Shown here in pieces: positions 53,020 to 64,000 of a DNA stretch of 64,000 nt. The DNA is from Prorocentrum cordatum (taxonomy: Eukaryota > Sar > Dinophyceae > Prorocentrales > Prorocentraceae), in NCBI GenBank assembly GCA_963575745.1, contig CAUYUJ010000669.1, positions 1,178,501 through 1,242,500 of the forward strand, read 5' to 3'. Within the stretch, counting starts at the first letter, position 1, and each line of letters starts with the position of its first letter. The notes beneath the pieces are model-generated. The model saw only the letters and a program-made list of their open reading frames with translations, ran no database searches and was not told the origin of the DNA. Made by a program: the position numbers and the translations under genes.

Positions 53020-53830
53020 GCATTTTGGGGCTCTCTTGGGGGTTCTCTTGGGGCCTCTTGGGGCTCTGTATTGGGGCTCTCTTGAGGTCCTCTTAGGGCC
53101 TTCTTGGAGCCCTCTTGGGGCTCTTCGGAGGGGGGGGGGGAGGGGGGGCGTCTTGCGGCCCTCTTGGGGCTCTTTTTGGGATGTGAGGGGCCCCTTGGTT
53201 CTATCGGGCTGCCTCGGGGGCCCCTTCGGGGCCGTCTTGGGCCCTTTCGCTACACGGATGGGGGGGGGCTTAATTCCCACCGCCCCCCCTCGGGGGCTCA
53301 AGGATGCCGTCTTGGGGCCCTCGTGGCCCGCTCTTGGAAGCGCTCGTGGGCGTTCTCGGGGTCGCCATGGGGCTCTCTTGGGCCCCGTCGCGGGCTATCT
53401 TGGGCCGCGTCGGGGCCGTTTCGAGGCGTCGAGCGCCCATCGGAGGCGACAGATCGAGAAGGCAAACGACATGGTTTACCCGTCGGTGTTTGAAGGGTTT
53501 TTTTGGGGGGGCCCTCTGGAGCCCTCTTAGGGCGCTCTTGGAGCGTTCTTGGGCGCTCTCGGAGGCCTCGAATGGCAATCGGAAGCGGAAAAGCGAGAAG
53601 GCACACACCCTTGGTTTTCTCTAGGTGTTTGAAGGATTTTGGCATCTCGGAGGCCTCCGTGGGAAGCTCTTTGGCCTCTTGGAGCCGTCTTGGGGCGGTC
53701 TTGAGGTCCCTTGGAGCATCTTCGGAGCCACCTTGAGGCATATTAGGCTATCTTGAGCCATTTGGGGCTCATCTTGCGTTCCCCGAGTCGCTCTTGGAGC
53801 CATCTTGGGCCATCTTGGTTGCTCCAGCCC
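53020..53830. repeat. CTCTTGGGGC repeat array
   Basis: Degenerate GGGGCTCTCTTGG / CGTCTTGGGGCC units of the same family as 23.5-25.6 kb. Contains GTTTACCCGTCGGTGTTTGAAGG-like and TCTAGGTGTTTGAAGG words near 53476 and 53621. Confidence 0.8.
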
Positions 53831-54077
53831 TTCGCGAACCCCTCCGCCCAGGTCCAGGGGAGGGGGTGGGGGGAGGGGTAAACCCCTTCCCGAAGGGGAA
53901 GAAAGGGGGTTGGAAGAGGAAACGCCCTCGACCACCTACGCCCAGAGGCTAGTGGGATCTACTCAAGAATCGTGCCCTTGCGTTGGAATTTCCCGCAATT
54001 TACTCAAGTGCCGCGCTCCCGACCAGGAGTCGCGCTCACGCTTAGGACTCACACAGATTACCTCGGAATCGGGATCT

Positions 54078-54545
54078 CGCTGCCCTTCGTGGCCCCGTTG
54101 CAGCCCTTCGTGGCCCCCTCGCTGCCCTTCGTTGGCCCGTTGCAGCCCTTCGTTGCCCCCTCGTTGCCTTTCGTGGCCCCGTTGCAGCCCCTCGCGGCCC
54201 CCTCGCTTCCATTCGGGGCCCGGGTGCAGCCCTTCGTGGTCCCCTCGCTGCCCTCCGCGCCACGTTGCAGCCCTTCGTGGCCCCCTCGCTGCTTCGTGGA
54301 ACCGTTGCAGCCCTTCGTGGCCCCCTCGCTTCCCTTAGTGGCCCCGTTGGGCCCCCTCGTACTTCGTGGCCCCGTTGCAGCCCGTCGTGGCCCCATCGCT
54401 GCCCTTCGTGGCCCCGTTGCAGCCCTTCGTGGCCCCCTCGCTGCACTCAGTGGCCCCAGTGCAGCCTTTCGTGGCCCCCATCGATGCCCTTCGTGGCCCC
54501 GTTGCAGCCCTTCGTGGCCTCCTCGCTGCCTTTCGTGGCCCCATC
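54078..54545. repeat. 21-bp repeat array, locus 1a
   Basis: Alternating 21-bp units CCCTTCGTGGCCCCGTTGCAG and the CTCGCTG-ending version. On + the frame reads PFVAPLQ/PFVAPSL. The 21-bp period keeps several frames open; no start, signal or domain supports a real protein. Confidence 0.9.
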
Positions 54546-54546
54546 T

Positions 54547-54757
54547 GTATGTATGTATGTACGTATGTATGTATGTATGTATGTATGTATGTATGTATGT
54601 ATGTATGTGTGTATGTGTGTATGTGTGTATGTGTGTATGTGTGTATGTGTGTGTATGTATGTATGTATGTATGTATGTATGTATGTATGTACGTACGTAC
54701 GTATGTATGTATGTACGTATGTATGTATGTATGTATGTATGTATGTATGTGTGCATA
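54547..54757. repeat. GTAT tetranucleotide microsatellite
   Basis: GTAT units with GTGTAT and GTAC variants in the middle, followed by ATATAC-rich sequence to 54788. Confidence 0.95.
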
Positions 54758-54835
54758 TATACATATATATAGATGTAGATATATGTATGCCCTTCTTGAC
54801 CCCCGCTCGTTCGCGCCCGTCGTGACCCCAGATGC

Positions 54836-55200
54836 ATGCCCTTCGTGGCCCCGTTGCAGCCCTTCGTGGCCCCCATCGCTGCCCTCCGTGGCCCCGTTGC
54901 AGCCCTTCGTGGCCCCCGCGCTGCACTCAGTGGCCCCGTCCTTGCCCCCCGCGGCCCAATATACGTATGCCCTTTGTGGCCCCCGCTCGTTCGCGCCCGT
55001 CGTGGCCCCATGCGCATGCCCTTTGTGGCCCCGTTGTCGCCCTTCGTGACCCCCTCGTTGTCCTACGTGGCCCAGTTGCTACCCTCAGTGGCCCCGTCGT
55101 TGCCTTCTGTGGCCCTGCAATATGTGCCCTTCGTGGCCCCCCCGCTCGTTCGTGCTCTTCGTGGCCGCATTCGCATTCCCTTCGTGTCTCCGCTGTCTCC
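54836..55200. repeat. 21-bp repeat array, locus 1b
   Basis: Same CCCTTCGTGGCCCC units as 54078-54545, more diverged toward the right end. Confidence 0.85.
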
Positions 55201-55244
55201 CTTGTTGGCCTACTTCGTGGCCCTGCTGTCGTTCTCTCTCTCGC

Positions 55245-55545
55245 TCTCGCTTTCGCTCGTCGTCGCCGTCGACGTCGACGTCGTCGTCATCGTCGTCGTG
55301 GTCGGTATCCTGTCCGTCCTTCTTGGGGTCGGGTTGCCGCCGATCAGCGCTGCCGGCCGACGGTCCGCGGCCGCCCCGCCGCTTGCGGGGGCCCAGCCTG
55401 CAGGGAAGAAAGGTATACCCCCCAAAACGGGTACGATCGAAGACGAAGAGGGCGGGTATCGAGGGTTTGGGGCATACGCGTTAACGGATATTCGAGCAGA
55501 AAAGAGCGAGCAGTCTTAAAATGATTGTTGTTGTTGTTCCCCACT
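55245..55545. repeat. Composite module GTC-GCGGCCGC-GAAGAAAGGTAT, copy 1
   Basis: GTC-rich tract, GACGGTCCGCGGCCGCCCCG, GGGAAGAAAGGTATACCCCC, GAAGACGAAGAGGGCGGGTA, then AGCAGTCTTAAAATGATTG with TTG repeats. Further copies start near 58110, 59100 and 61750. Confidence 0.85.
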
Positions 55546-55592
55546 GGACAGGTCGGGGCCGTCAGATTCAGACCTCCCGGCCTTTCCCACCC

Positions 55593-56010
55593 TGCATACC
55601 GCGGCCGCCACATCCCAAGTTGTCCCGAAATGCCCGGTTATCCCGCCTCGCGCCGTCAACGAACACGACAGAGCACACCCTGCATACCGCGGCCGCCAGA
55701 CCCCAAGTTGTCCCGACTGTCCCAGTTATCCCGCCTCGGGCCCTCGACAAACACGACAAAACACACCCCGCATACCGCGGCCGCCAAACCCCAAGTTGTC
55801 CCGAGTGTCCCGGATATCCCGCCTCGCGCCCTCGACAAACACGACAGAACACACTCTGCATACCGCGGCCGCCAAACCCCAAGTTGTCCCGAGAGTCCCG
55901 GTTATCCCGCCTCGCGCCCTCGACAAACGACAGTACATACTTTGCATACCGCGGTCGCCAGACCCTAAGTTGTCCCGGTAATCCTGGTAATCCCGCCTCG
56001 CGCCATCGTC
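55593..56010. repeat. 88-bp tandem repeat, five copies
   Basis: CATACCGCGGCCGCC begins copies at 55595, 55683, 55771, 55859 and 55945 (88, 88, 88, 86 bp apart). Each has CCCAAGTTGTCCCGA and CGCGCCCTCGACAAACACGA. Confidence 0.95.
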
Positions 56011-56019
56011 AAACACGAC

Positions 56020-57860
56020 ATAACACAATATGAGACAACATGACATGACAGAACATGCCATAACATGGCATAGCATAACATGTCAATATTTCGCCGAGGC
56101 AGATGACACCGTCATCCCACAGACCATACCTGATCAGAACATGACATAACAGAAAGCGGCATAACACAGCCTACTATAACATAACCGGTCATGTCATAAA
56201 GCTCATCGACAGAACACATCATATCATGACACACCGTCACCAAACATATCATAAGACGGCAGCAGAGCATAGTGGCGAAAACGCCAGAACACAGCATGTC
56301 ACACCATACGATAACAGAACATAGCACGAACATGCCATTACATGACAAATCATAACATTGCACGATAATGACACAACACAGAGCAGGATATAACATCACA
56401 GAACGCATCATATAATAGCATGGAAGAACAGAAATCGTCACACACACAACATAACATATCATAACAGAGGAAACTATACGACACCTGGGCAGAACATCCC
56501 ATATCATTGCATTTCAGCACAGAACATATCATAACACGACAATGTAGCATATCGCCACATACTAGCATAGCAGGTCATACTGTATTATACTGTGCCGATC
56601 CGTCCACAAAAACAGCATCACATACTATACCGGAGCGTATCATGATAGAACAGAAATGGCATACCACAACATTACATATCATAACCGAACATTATATATC
56701 ACACGATGGCATGACACATCATATCATGGCACAGCATCACATAACATATCATAGCACGGCACCAGAGTATTGCGAAACATACTTGCAGAGCATATCATGA
56801 CATACTATACTGAGCCGAGCCGTCAACATCATCGCGGACCAGAGCGTGGTATAGCATGTTTCGCCAGCATATCATGTAATACCATATCACCGCAGCGCGG
56901 TTTATACCATAGCAATTCCAACCATATGGTGACACATATGAGCATAACAGAGCATATTTAATCAGAAGAGGAACATCTAATAACAGACGCCGCATCGAAC
57001 GTCACAGGTGTCACGACGTCACGCCAACCCGTCGACATCAAAAAAGGACAACATAGAGCATCACATGAAATATCGTTACTACATGGAACACGGCTGAACC
57101 GTTTTTGAAGACAAAAACGGCAGTAGTGCAGGGGATGAGCGGAGTACCACGACAGAACAGGACATATCAACACATACCAACATATCAGATCATACTTCAT
57201 TCTATTGAGCCGAGCCTTCAATAACAACCTGGAACATATGGCATTATTATGTAAGCTGAAAGAGCAGAGCATGCCCTAGCATGATGCCACAGGGCAGAGT
57301 ATAACAGAACGTTCCAAACCATACTGAGGCAGAAGCGTGCGTGACAGAGCTTATTCTCATGAATGAAATAACGGAAGGGCAGAGGGACATCGTAACATAA
57401 TACACCGCACGTGCATTTTTGGCCAGCGTCGCCACAGGAATCAATGGTCACATCAATGAGCGACACGACGATGTCTCTAGCGTCACAGGCGTTCCGACGT
57501 CACGCGGGCCCGTCAATATCAGAACATCAGAGAACACAGCGTCACGTTCTACATCGGGAAAAATCCTACACACAGATAAGCACAACATCGCGTTTACGCA
57601 GTAGCCACAACTCGACGGTGTCGCCCAGGCGTCACGACGTCACGCCGGCCCGTCAAAAACACAACTGGACATAATAGAGCAGAACATGTTAGCGAGCCAC
57701 TCCATGGAATACTGTCCAAGAGTTTTAAAATACAACAGGGCGGTAGTGGAAAGGAGTGTCACGGCAGAGCAGACCATCACATGACACAGTATCACATAAC
57801 ATATCATAACACGACAGCAGAGCATATCGACATTGGGACAGGATCGAATCGAACATAACA
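56020..57860. repeat. Degenerate CATAACATATCATAACA satellite
   Basis: About 1.8 kb of short A/C/T-rich words (CATAACA, CATATCA, CAGAACA, CATGACA) with no stable period. It contains three copies of a longer GTCACAGG-CGACGTCACGC motif at 57001-57035, 57482-57516 and 57617-57656. Open frames are not credible genes. Confidence 0.8.
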
Positions 57861-58049
57861 TTGCACAGTATTACGTATACGCGAGCTACCACTGCACAGC
57901 GTCTTCCTGTTTCTCGCCCTGCACGTCAGCCGCGCCGAGGTACTTCCATTGGAAAGTCCACTTCGTTGTCTGTCCAGCTTCACCCCGCAATCATCGCCGC
58001 GCCACTCAACCTCCCCATTATCTTCTTTTTTTTTTCGGGGCGAACAACT

Positions 58050-58490
58050 GCGTCGCAGGGGCCCCGGGAGGGGTCCAGGGACATATTTTGAATGCATTTT
58101 TTCTCCCCCCCCTTCTCGTCGTCGTCGTCGTCGTCGCCGTCTTCGACGTCGTCGTCGTCGTCGTGGTCGGTCCCCTGTCCGTCCCTCTTGGGGTCGGGTC
58201 GACGGTCCGCGGCCGCCCCGCCGATCTGCGCTGCCGCTGGCCAGGCCGACGGTCCGCGGCCGCCCCGCCGCTTGCCGGGGCCCGGCCTGCAGAGAAGAAA
58301 GGTATCCCCCCCAAAAGGGGTTCGATCGAGGACGAAGAGGGCGGGTATCGAGGTTTTTGGGAAATACGCGTTATACACACTCGAGCATATCAGGGCGAAC
58401 AGTCTCGAAATTATTGTTGTTGCTGTTGTCGTTGTTGTTGTCGATGTTGTTGTTGAGTTCTCATTTCTGAAGAATAATTATTGTTGATCC
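58050..58490. repeat. Composite module, copy 2 (without the 21-bp array)
   Basis: GTC tract, GGTCCGCGGCCGCCCCGCCG (twice), GAAGAAAGGTATCCCCC, GAAGACGAAGAGGGCGGGTA, GAACAGTCTCGAAATTATTG and TTG repeats, then AAGAATAATTATTGTTG. Confidence 0.8.
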
Positions 58491-58519
58491 CCCTACCGGC
58501 GCATGCTGTTTTGTCTCAA

Positions 58520-59426
58520 TCAAAATGTGCCCTCGACGTTCGCACCTTGTTTTTCACAGGGAAAGTCTTCCTGCTCAAACTGGCCCCCTGGCCCCCGGGT
58601 TGCAACAACAACGGCTCCCGTCTGAGACTTCCTTACAATTTAGCAAGGACCCCCGCTCCCACCCGAGACTTCCTTGCGTTTTATTCAGGAATCGCGCTCT
58701 CGCTTGGGACCTCCTTACAATTTATTTAGGAATCGCTCTCCCGTTGCTCTGGAGTCGCGCTCTCGCTGGGGACTTGTTTGCAACTTACTGATGAATGGCC
58801 TTGCGTTGGAATTTCTTGCAATTTGCCCAAGCGCCGCGTTCCCAACACGTCGCGCCCGCTGTGGCCCCATGTGCATGCCCTTCGTGGCCCCGCTGTCGCC
58901 ATGTGTGTCCCCCTCACTGTCCTACGTGGCCCAGTTGCTACCCTCAGTGGCCCCATAGTTGCCTTCTGTGGCCCCGCATTATCTGCAGTTCGTGGCCCCC
59001 GCTCGTTCGCGCTCTTCGTGGCCCCATACGCATTCCCTTCGTGTCCCCGCTGTCGCCCTTCGTGGCCTACTTCGTGCCCTTCGTGGCCCTGCTGTCGTTC
59101 TCTCTCGCTCTCGCTTTCGCTCGTCGTCGCCGTCGTCGTCGTCGCCGTCGTCTTCGACGTCGTCGTCGTCGTCGTCGTCGTCGTCGTGGTCGGTCCCCTG
59201 TCCGTCCCTCTCGGGGTCGGGTCGACGGTCCGCGGCCGCCCCGCCGATCAGCTCTGCCGCTGGCTAGGCCGACGGTCCGCGGCCGCCCCGCCGCTTGCCG
59301 GGGCCCGGCCTGCAGGGAAGAAAGGTATACCCCCCAAAAGGGGTTCGATCGAAGACGAAGAGGGCGGGAAATAGGCGTTATTGGACACTCGCGCATATAA
59401 GGGCGAACGGTCTTGAAATTATTGCT

Positions 59427-59457
<31 letters not shown>

Positions 59458-59490
59458 TTGTTGTAATTGTTTGTTGCTGTTTGTTTGTGG

Positions 59491-59567
<77 letters not shown>

Positions 59568-59630
59568 GAACATTATTACTTCTAAAGAATAATTATTGTT
59601 GGGACCCCTGGTACACGACCCCCCTCCAAA
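58520..59630. repeat. Composite repeat, copy 3
   Basis: GGGACTTCCTTACAATTTA words (58620-58790), the 21-bp array (58864-59092), the GTC tract, the GCGGCCGC module and a long TTG run (59478-59570), ending GAATAATTATTGTTGGGACCC. Confidence 0.85.
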
Positions 59631-60345
59631 ACCTAGGCCGCAGCTACATTTTCATCATTTTTTCGCGAAAGCTTCAGAAAAGTGGATTAGTACCGGATCC
59701 GGTTGTTTTGTTCCCCCCCGTTTTCCCTTGCAAAAAACACTATAAAATGAAATTTCTTGTTCAAATGTAATCCAATTTCAAGAATCCCTTGCAAAAAATA
59801 AGGTAAAGTGGACATTCGCGCGTGCAAGACGAAATCCTTCCAAAAGCTTAGTGTTCGGAACGATTTCAACATAAAAACATCAAAAAACCAATGGTTTTTC
59901 AACAAAAAAATGTCAAAATCTCATCCCGCGCGCTCTTGCGGATTCGTAGGAAAACCAACACTTTTTAAACATTTCTGTCAAACGGGCTTTTGCGAGCAAC
60001 TTTTTCGAACTTCTGCGACAACGGTTGCGCACCTGCCAGGGCCATCATCCCTGTCAAATAATACCATGCGGGACACATTCGTTTTTTCTTCGCGCGCGCA
60101 CGCCGAAATCTCCAAAAACCATTGGGTTCTGTGGGTGTGTACCCCACGCCAGTGTAGTAGCCACGGTCGTCCGCACGCCACGAAGTGAAGTGTCCCAACG
60201 TCATAGGGCGGGAAGCTGGGTTTGGGTGGTCGCGAAGAGTCGTTTGGATATTTGGTAGAGCTTGTAATGCCCCCCCACGAAGTGGGGGTATTGCCTGGTG
60301 TCGTATGAAAACCCTGGCACTGGGGAGAACACCACGCGTTCGGGT
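59631..60345. repeat. Composite repeat, AT-richer spacer, copy 1
   Basis: Shares with 62280-63240 CCCTTGCAAAAAATAAGG, CATTCGCGCG-GCAAGACGAAATCC, AACGGGCT-TTGCGA-CAACTTTTTC, GCCAGGGCCATCATCCCTGT and CGTCATAGGGCGGGAAGCTG. A CCCCCAC-GAA-GTGGGGG hairpin lies at about 60273-60290. No protein is recognised. Confidence 0.8.
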
Positions 60346-60351
60346 AAAATG

Positions 60352-60406
<55 letters not shown>

Positions 60407-62147
60407 TTGTTGTTGTTTTCAGCCCTCGCTAGTGAAGAAAAGTATGGTTTATCCCCCCTCGGGTGACCATTGTGTTATTCAATGGAGGTGTTTCTCCCGG
60501 GGCTCGCGCCTGTTTTTTTTATACCAGGGAAGTCACTAGGCTCAAATTGCGGTTGGCCACGACTACAACAACAAGGGCTCCCGCCTGACATTCCCTTACA
60601 ATTTAGCCAGGGCCTCCGTTCCCGCCTGGTATTTTCTTGCATTTGATCCAGGAATCGCGCTCTCACTTGGGACTTCCTTTGGATGTATGCAGGAATCGTT
60701 TTTTTTTCAGCGCTCTGGAGTTTCGCTTTCGCTGGAAACTTGCTCGCAATTCGCAGAAGAATCGTGCTCTTGCGTTGGAGATCCCCGCGATTTGCTCAAG
60801 CGCCGCGCTCCCGATTTTCAGGCACCCAGGAGTCGCGCTCACGCTTGGGACTCCCTCACAGCTTACTTTAGAATCGGTGTTCGCTGCCTCTCGTGGCCCC
60901 GTTGCAGCCATTCGTGGCCCCCCCCCGCTACTTGTCGTGGATCCATTGCAGCCCTTCGTGGCCCCTTGCTGCCCTTCGCGGCCCCGCTGCAGCCATTCGT
61001 TGCCCCCTCGCTGCCCTTCGTGGCGCCGTTGCAGCCCTGGTGGCCCCCTCGCTGCCCTTCGTGGCCCTTTCGCTGCCCTTCGTGGCCCCCCCGCTGCTTT
61101 TCGTGGACCCGTTGCAGCCCTTCGTTGCCCCCTCGTTGTCTTTCGTGGCCCCCTCGCTGCCCCTCGTGGCCCCGTTGCATCCCTTCGAGGGCCCCCATCG
61201 CAGCCTTTCGTGGCCCCCTCGCTGCCCTTCGTGGTTTTGTTGCACCCCTCAGTAACGCCCTCGCTGCCCCTCGTGGCCCCATTTGCATGCCCTGCGTGGC
61301 CCCCTCGCTGCCGTTCGTGGCCCCATGTATGTATGCCCTTGTCGGCCCCCGCTTGTTCGCGCCCGTCGTGGCCCCATAGGCATGCCCTTCGTGGCCCCGC
61401 TTTTGCCTTTCGTGGCCCAATCGCTGCCGTTCGTGGCCCCGTTGCTGCCCTCAGTGGCCCCGTCCTTGCCTTGTGCGGCTCAATATACGTATGCCCTTCG
61501 TGGCCCCCGCTCGTTCGCGCCCTTCGTGGCCCCATGTGCATGTCCTTGGTGGCCCCGCTGTCACCCTTTGTGGCCTTGTCGCTGCCCTACGTAGTCACGT
61601 TGTTACCCTCAGTGGCCCCGTCTTTGCCTTCCGCGGCCCCGCAATATTTGCGCTTCGTGGCCCCCACTCGTTCGCGCTTTTCGTGGCCCCATACGCATGC
61701 CCTTCGTGGCCCCGTGCCGCCCTTCGTGGCTCATTTCCTGCCATTCGTGGCCCCGCTGTCGCTCTCGTTCTCGCGTTCGCTCTCGCTTTCGCTTGTCGTC
61801 GTCGTCGTCGCGGCCGTTGTCGTCGTCGTCGTCGTCGTCGTCGTGGTCGGTCCCCTGTCCGTTCCTCTCGGGGTCGGGCTGCCGCCGGTCAGCGCTGCCG
61901 CTGGCCAGGCTGACGGTCCGCGGCCGCCCCGCCGCTTGCCGGGACCCGGCATGCAAGGAAAAAATATATACCCCCCGAAAGGGGCACGATGGAAAACGAA
62001 GAGGGCGGGTATCGAAGGTTTGGGAAATACGCATTATTACACACTCGAGCACATAAGGGCGAACAGTCTTTAAATAATGATTGTTATTGTTGTCGTGGTA
62101 ATGGTAGTTGTTGCTGTTGTTGTTGTTGTTGTTGATGGTGGTGGTGG

Positions 62148-62198
<51 letters not shown>

Positions 62199-62280
62199 GT
62201 TTGTTGTTGTTGGTGTTGTTGTTGTCGTTGAACATTTTTAATTCTAAAGAATAATTATTGTTGGGGCCCCTGGTGCGCGC
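60346..62280. repeat. Composite repeat, copy 4
   Basis: TTG run (60352-60416), GGGACTTCC and ACAATTTA words (60590-60700), the longest 21-bp array (60886-61760), the GTC tract (61795-61850), the GCGGCCGC module and a TTG run (62082-62235), ending GAATAATTATTGTTGGGGCC. Confidence 0.85.
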
Positions 62281-63240
62281 CCCCCCCGCCGCGCCTAGGC
62301 TGCAGCCACATGTTCATCATTTTCGTGAGGAAGTCTCAGGCAAAACGTGGGTGTCCGGATCCGGTTGTGTTGTTACGATCGGTTTTCCCTTGCAAAAAAT
62401 AAGGCAAAGTGGACATTTCTTGTTCTAACATGACCACACTTCAAGAATCCCTTGCAAAAAATGACACGAAGTGCACATTCGCGCGCGCAAGACGAAATCC
62501 TTCCAAAACCTTAGTCTTCGTAGCGATTTTCGCATAAAAACATGAAAAACCCAATGATTTTTCAAAAAAAGGGTTTCAAACATTCACCCCGCGCGCTCTT
62601 GCGGATTTCTTAGGAAACCCAATACTTTTTCAACATTTCTGTCAAACGGGCTCTTGCGAACAACTTTTTCACGTGCTTCGAACTTCTGCAACAAAGGTTG
62701 CGCGCCTGCCAGGGCCATCATCCCTGTCAAATAATACCATGTGGGACACATTCGTTTTTTCTTCGCGCGCGCACGCCGGAATCTTCAAAAATCATTGGGT
62801 TTCTTAGGAATTCTAGCACCGCGCAACATAAAATCATACGAATCGCACCGTAGGTTCTCGAAAAACATTTGTACGAATTTTCAAAATTTCTACCCGCGCG
62901 CGCTGTCCGAATCTACAGCTTTGTCGTCAAAATAAGTGTTCTTCGCTTGTGTGGTACAGAAACGGAAAAACGTCGGAAAACGGTACAGGTGTCCAGTGTT
63001 GGAGCTAGCTTCCACAAAATGTTACCACAACAAGTCACTGTACCCATGCGCCAGTGTAGTAGCCAAGGTCGTCCGCAGGCCACGAAGTGAAGTGTCCGAA
63101 CGTCATAGGGCGGGAAGCTGGGTGTGGGTGGTGGCGAAGAGTCGTTTGGAAATTGGTAGAGCTTGAACCGGCCCCCCCACAAAGTGGGGGTATTGCCCGC
63201 CTCCTATGAAAACCCTGGCACTGGTGAGAACGGAGTGTCC
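62281..63240. repeat. Composite repeat, AT-richer spacer, copy 2
   Basis: Second copy of the 59631-60345 spacer, with extra sequence at 62790-63045. The hairpin recurs as CCCCCAC-AAA-GTGGGGG at about 63174-63190. Confidence 0.8.
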
Positions 63241-63253
63241 CCACGTGCTAGTA

Positions 63254-63295
<42 letters not shown>

Positions 63296-63380
63296 GCTGT
63301 TGTTGTTGCTGTTGCTGTTGCTGTTGCTGTTGTTGTTGTGGTTGTTGTGGATGTTGTGGTTGTTGTTGCTGTTGTTCGTA
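63254..63380. repeat. TTG trinucleotide microsatellite
   Basis: TTG run with CTG and TGG variants, in the same position after the spacer as the run at 60352. Confidence 0.95.
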
Positions 63381-63422
63381 AGGACGTTACCTGGAGGCTC
63401 CGGGGGGGGGGAGGGAAACGGG

Positions 63423-63880
63423 AAACGTGGGGCTCCCTGTGGGGCCAGAGCCACGATCCTCGAGATTTGTGTGCCGACATGAAGCCTCGGTGGGGCTCCC
63501 TGTGGGGCCAGGGCCACGATCCTCGAGAGGGGTGTGCCGAAATGAGGGCTCGGTGGGGCTCCCTGTGGGGCCAGGGCCACGATCCTCGAGAGGGGTGTGC
63601 CGAAATAAGCTTCGGTGGGGCTCCCTGTGGGGCCAGAGCCACGATCCTCGAGAGCGGTGTGCCGAAATGAAGCCTCGGTGGGGCTCTCTGTGGGGCCAGG
63701 GCCACGATCCTCGAGAGGGGTGTGCCGAAATGAAGCCTCGGTGGGGCCCCCTGTGGGGCCAGGGCCACGATCCTCAAGAGGGGTGTGCCGAAATGAAGCC
63801 TCGGTGGGGCTCCCTGTGGGGCCAGGGCCACGATCCTCGAGAGGGGTGGGCCGGAATGAAGCCTCGGTGGCGACGCCACC
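63423..63880. repeat. 63-bp tandem repeat, about seven copies
   Basis: Core GGGGCTCCCTGTGGGGCCAG, then GCCACGATCCTCGAGAGGGG and TGTGCCGAAATGAAGCCTCG. One unit near 63601 is slightly shorter. Open frames on both strands come from the 63-bp (3 x 21) period. Confidence 0.95.
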
Positions 63881-63884
63881 ACCG

Positions 63885-64000
63885 ACGACGACTACTACTA
63901 TTACAAGTACTACTATAACGATTACTATCACCAATGTTACGACAATTTCTATCATATTACTGGTACCACGAATCCTCATATTATTACTACTACCACTACC
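63885..64000. repeat. CTA/TAC-rich simple sequence at window end
   Basis: ACGACTACTACTATTAC-type triplets continue to the window edge. Confidence 0.7.

Noticed and set aside
60240-60300. tRNA or tRNA-derived SINE suggested by TTGGTAGAGC
   Set aside because: There is an A-box-like word only. No GGTTCGAATCC-type B box or cloverleaf can be drawn.
54078-61760. Secreted or structural repeat protein (PFVAPLQ/PFVAPSL)
   Set aside because: Frames are open because of a 21-bp period, shift between units and lack any flanking domain or supported start.

Overview
The window looks like nuclear DNA of a dinoflagellate. Four things support this. (1) An exact 22-nt copy of the dinoflagellate trans-spliced leader (DinoSL) lies at 46686-46707, with a diverged copy at 52013-52034. 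(2) Spliced genes appear to use GA (or GC) instead of GT as 5' splice donor, giving in-frame joins. (3) The retroelements (a copia-type LTR element and several LINEs) are degraded and interleaved with low-complexity repeats. (4) Real exons are few and far apart in repeat-rich, GC-rich DNA. I cannot name the genus from this sequence.

Host genes that I can support are few. A short-chain dehydrogenase/reductase (SDR) is represented by two exons at 8147-8195 and 10613-10688; the join rebuilds the TGGNRGLG nucleotide-binding motif across a 2.4-kb intron full of microsatellites. A dynein light intermediate chain gene (36166 to about 37476, + strand) has three recognisable exons. A fucosyltransferase-like exon lies at 29189-29824 (tentative). 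A degraded tyrosine recombinase sits at 42300-43410.

Mobile elements form most of the interpretable sequence. A 7.2-kb copia-type LTR retrotransposon lies on the minus strand (12387-19563), with 251-bp LTRs, a 5-bp target duplication, gag-protease-integrase-RT-RNase H, and a further ORF between pol and the 3' LTR. An APE-type LINE (about 46686-52012, + strand) begins with the spliced leader and ends in a CAT-rich tail. Older LINE remnants lie at 26.0-27.1, 30.0-30.7 and 33.8-34.6 kb. Two small inverted-repeat element families each have one copy in an intron of the dynein gene and another elsewhere (19.7 and 22.6 kb).

The rest is satellite and microsatellite DNA: TG, TAG, GAT, CAT, TAC, CT, TA, TTG and GTAT tracts; a 27-bp satellite (4.3-5.95 kb); an 11-bp satellite with an inverted block (11.6-12.1 kb); a hairpin-plus-GTC array (20.9-21.9 kb); a CTTGGGCC family (6.1, 23.5-25.6, 46.2, 53.0-53.8 kb); an 88-bp array (55.6 kb); a large composite repeat with 21-bp subunits in the last 10 kb; and a 63-bp array at the right end. 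Most long open frames in the window are by-products of these repeats.

The most interesting material is the intron-borne inverted-repeat elements of the dynein gene, the spliced-leader marks at both ends of the LINE, and the eight-copy hairpin array.
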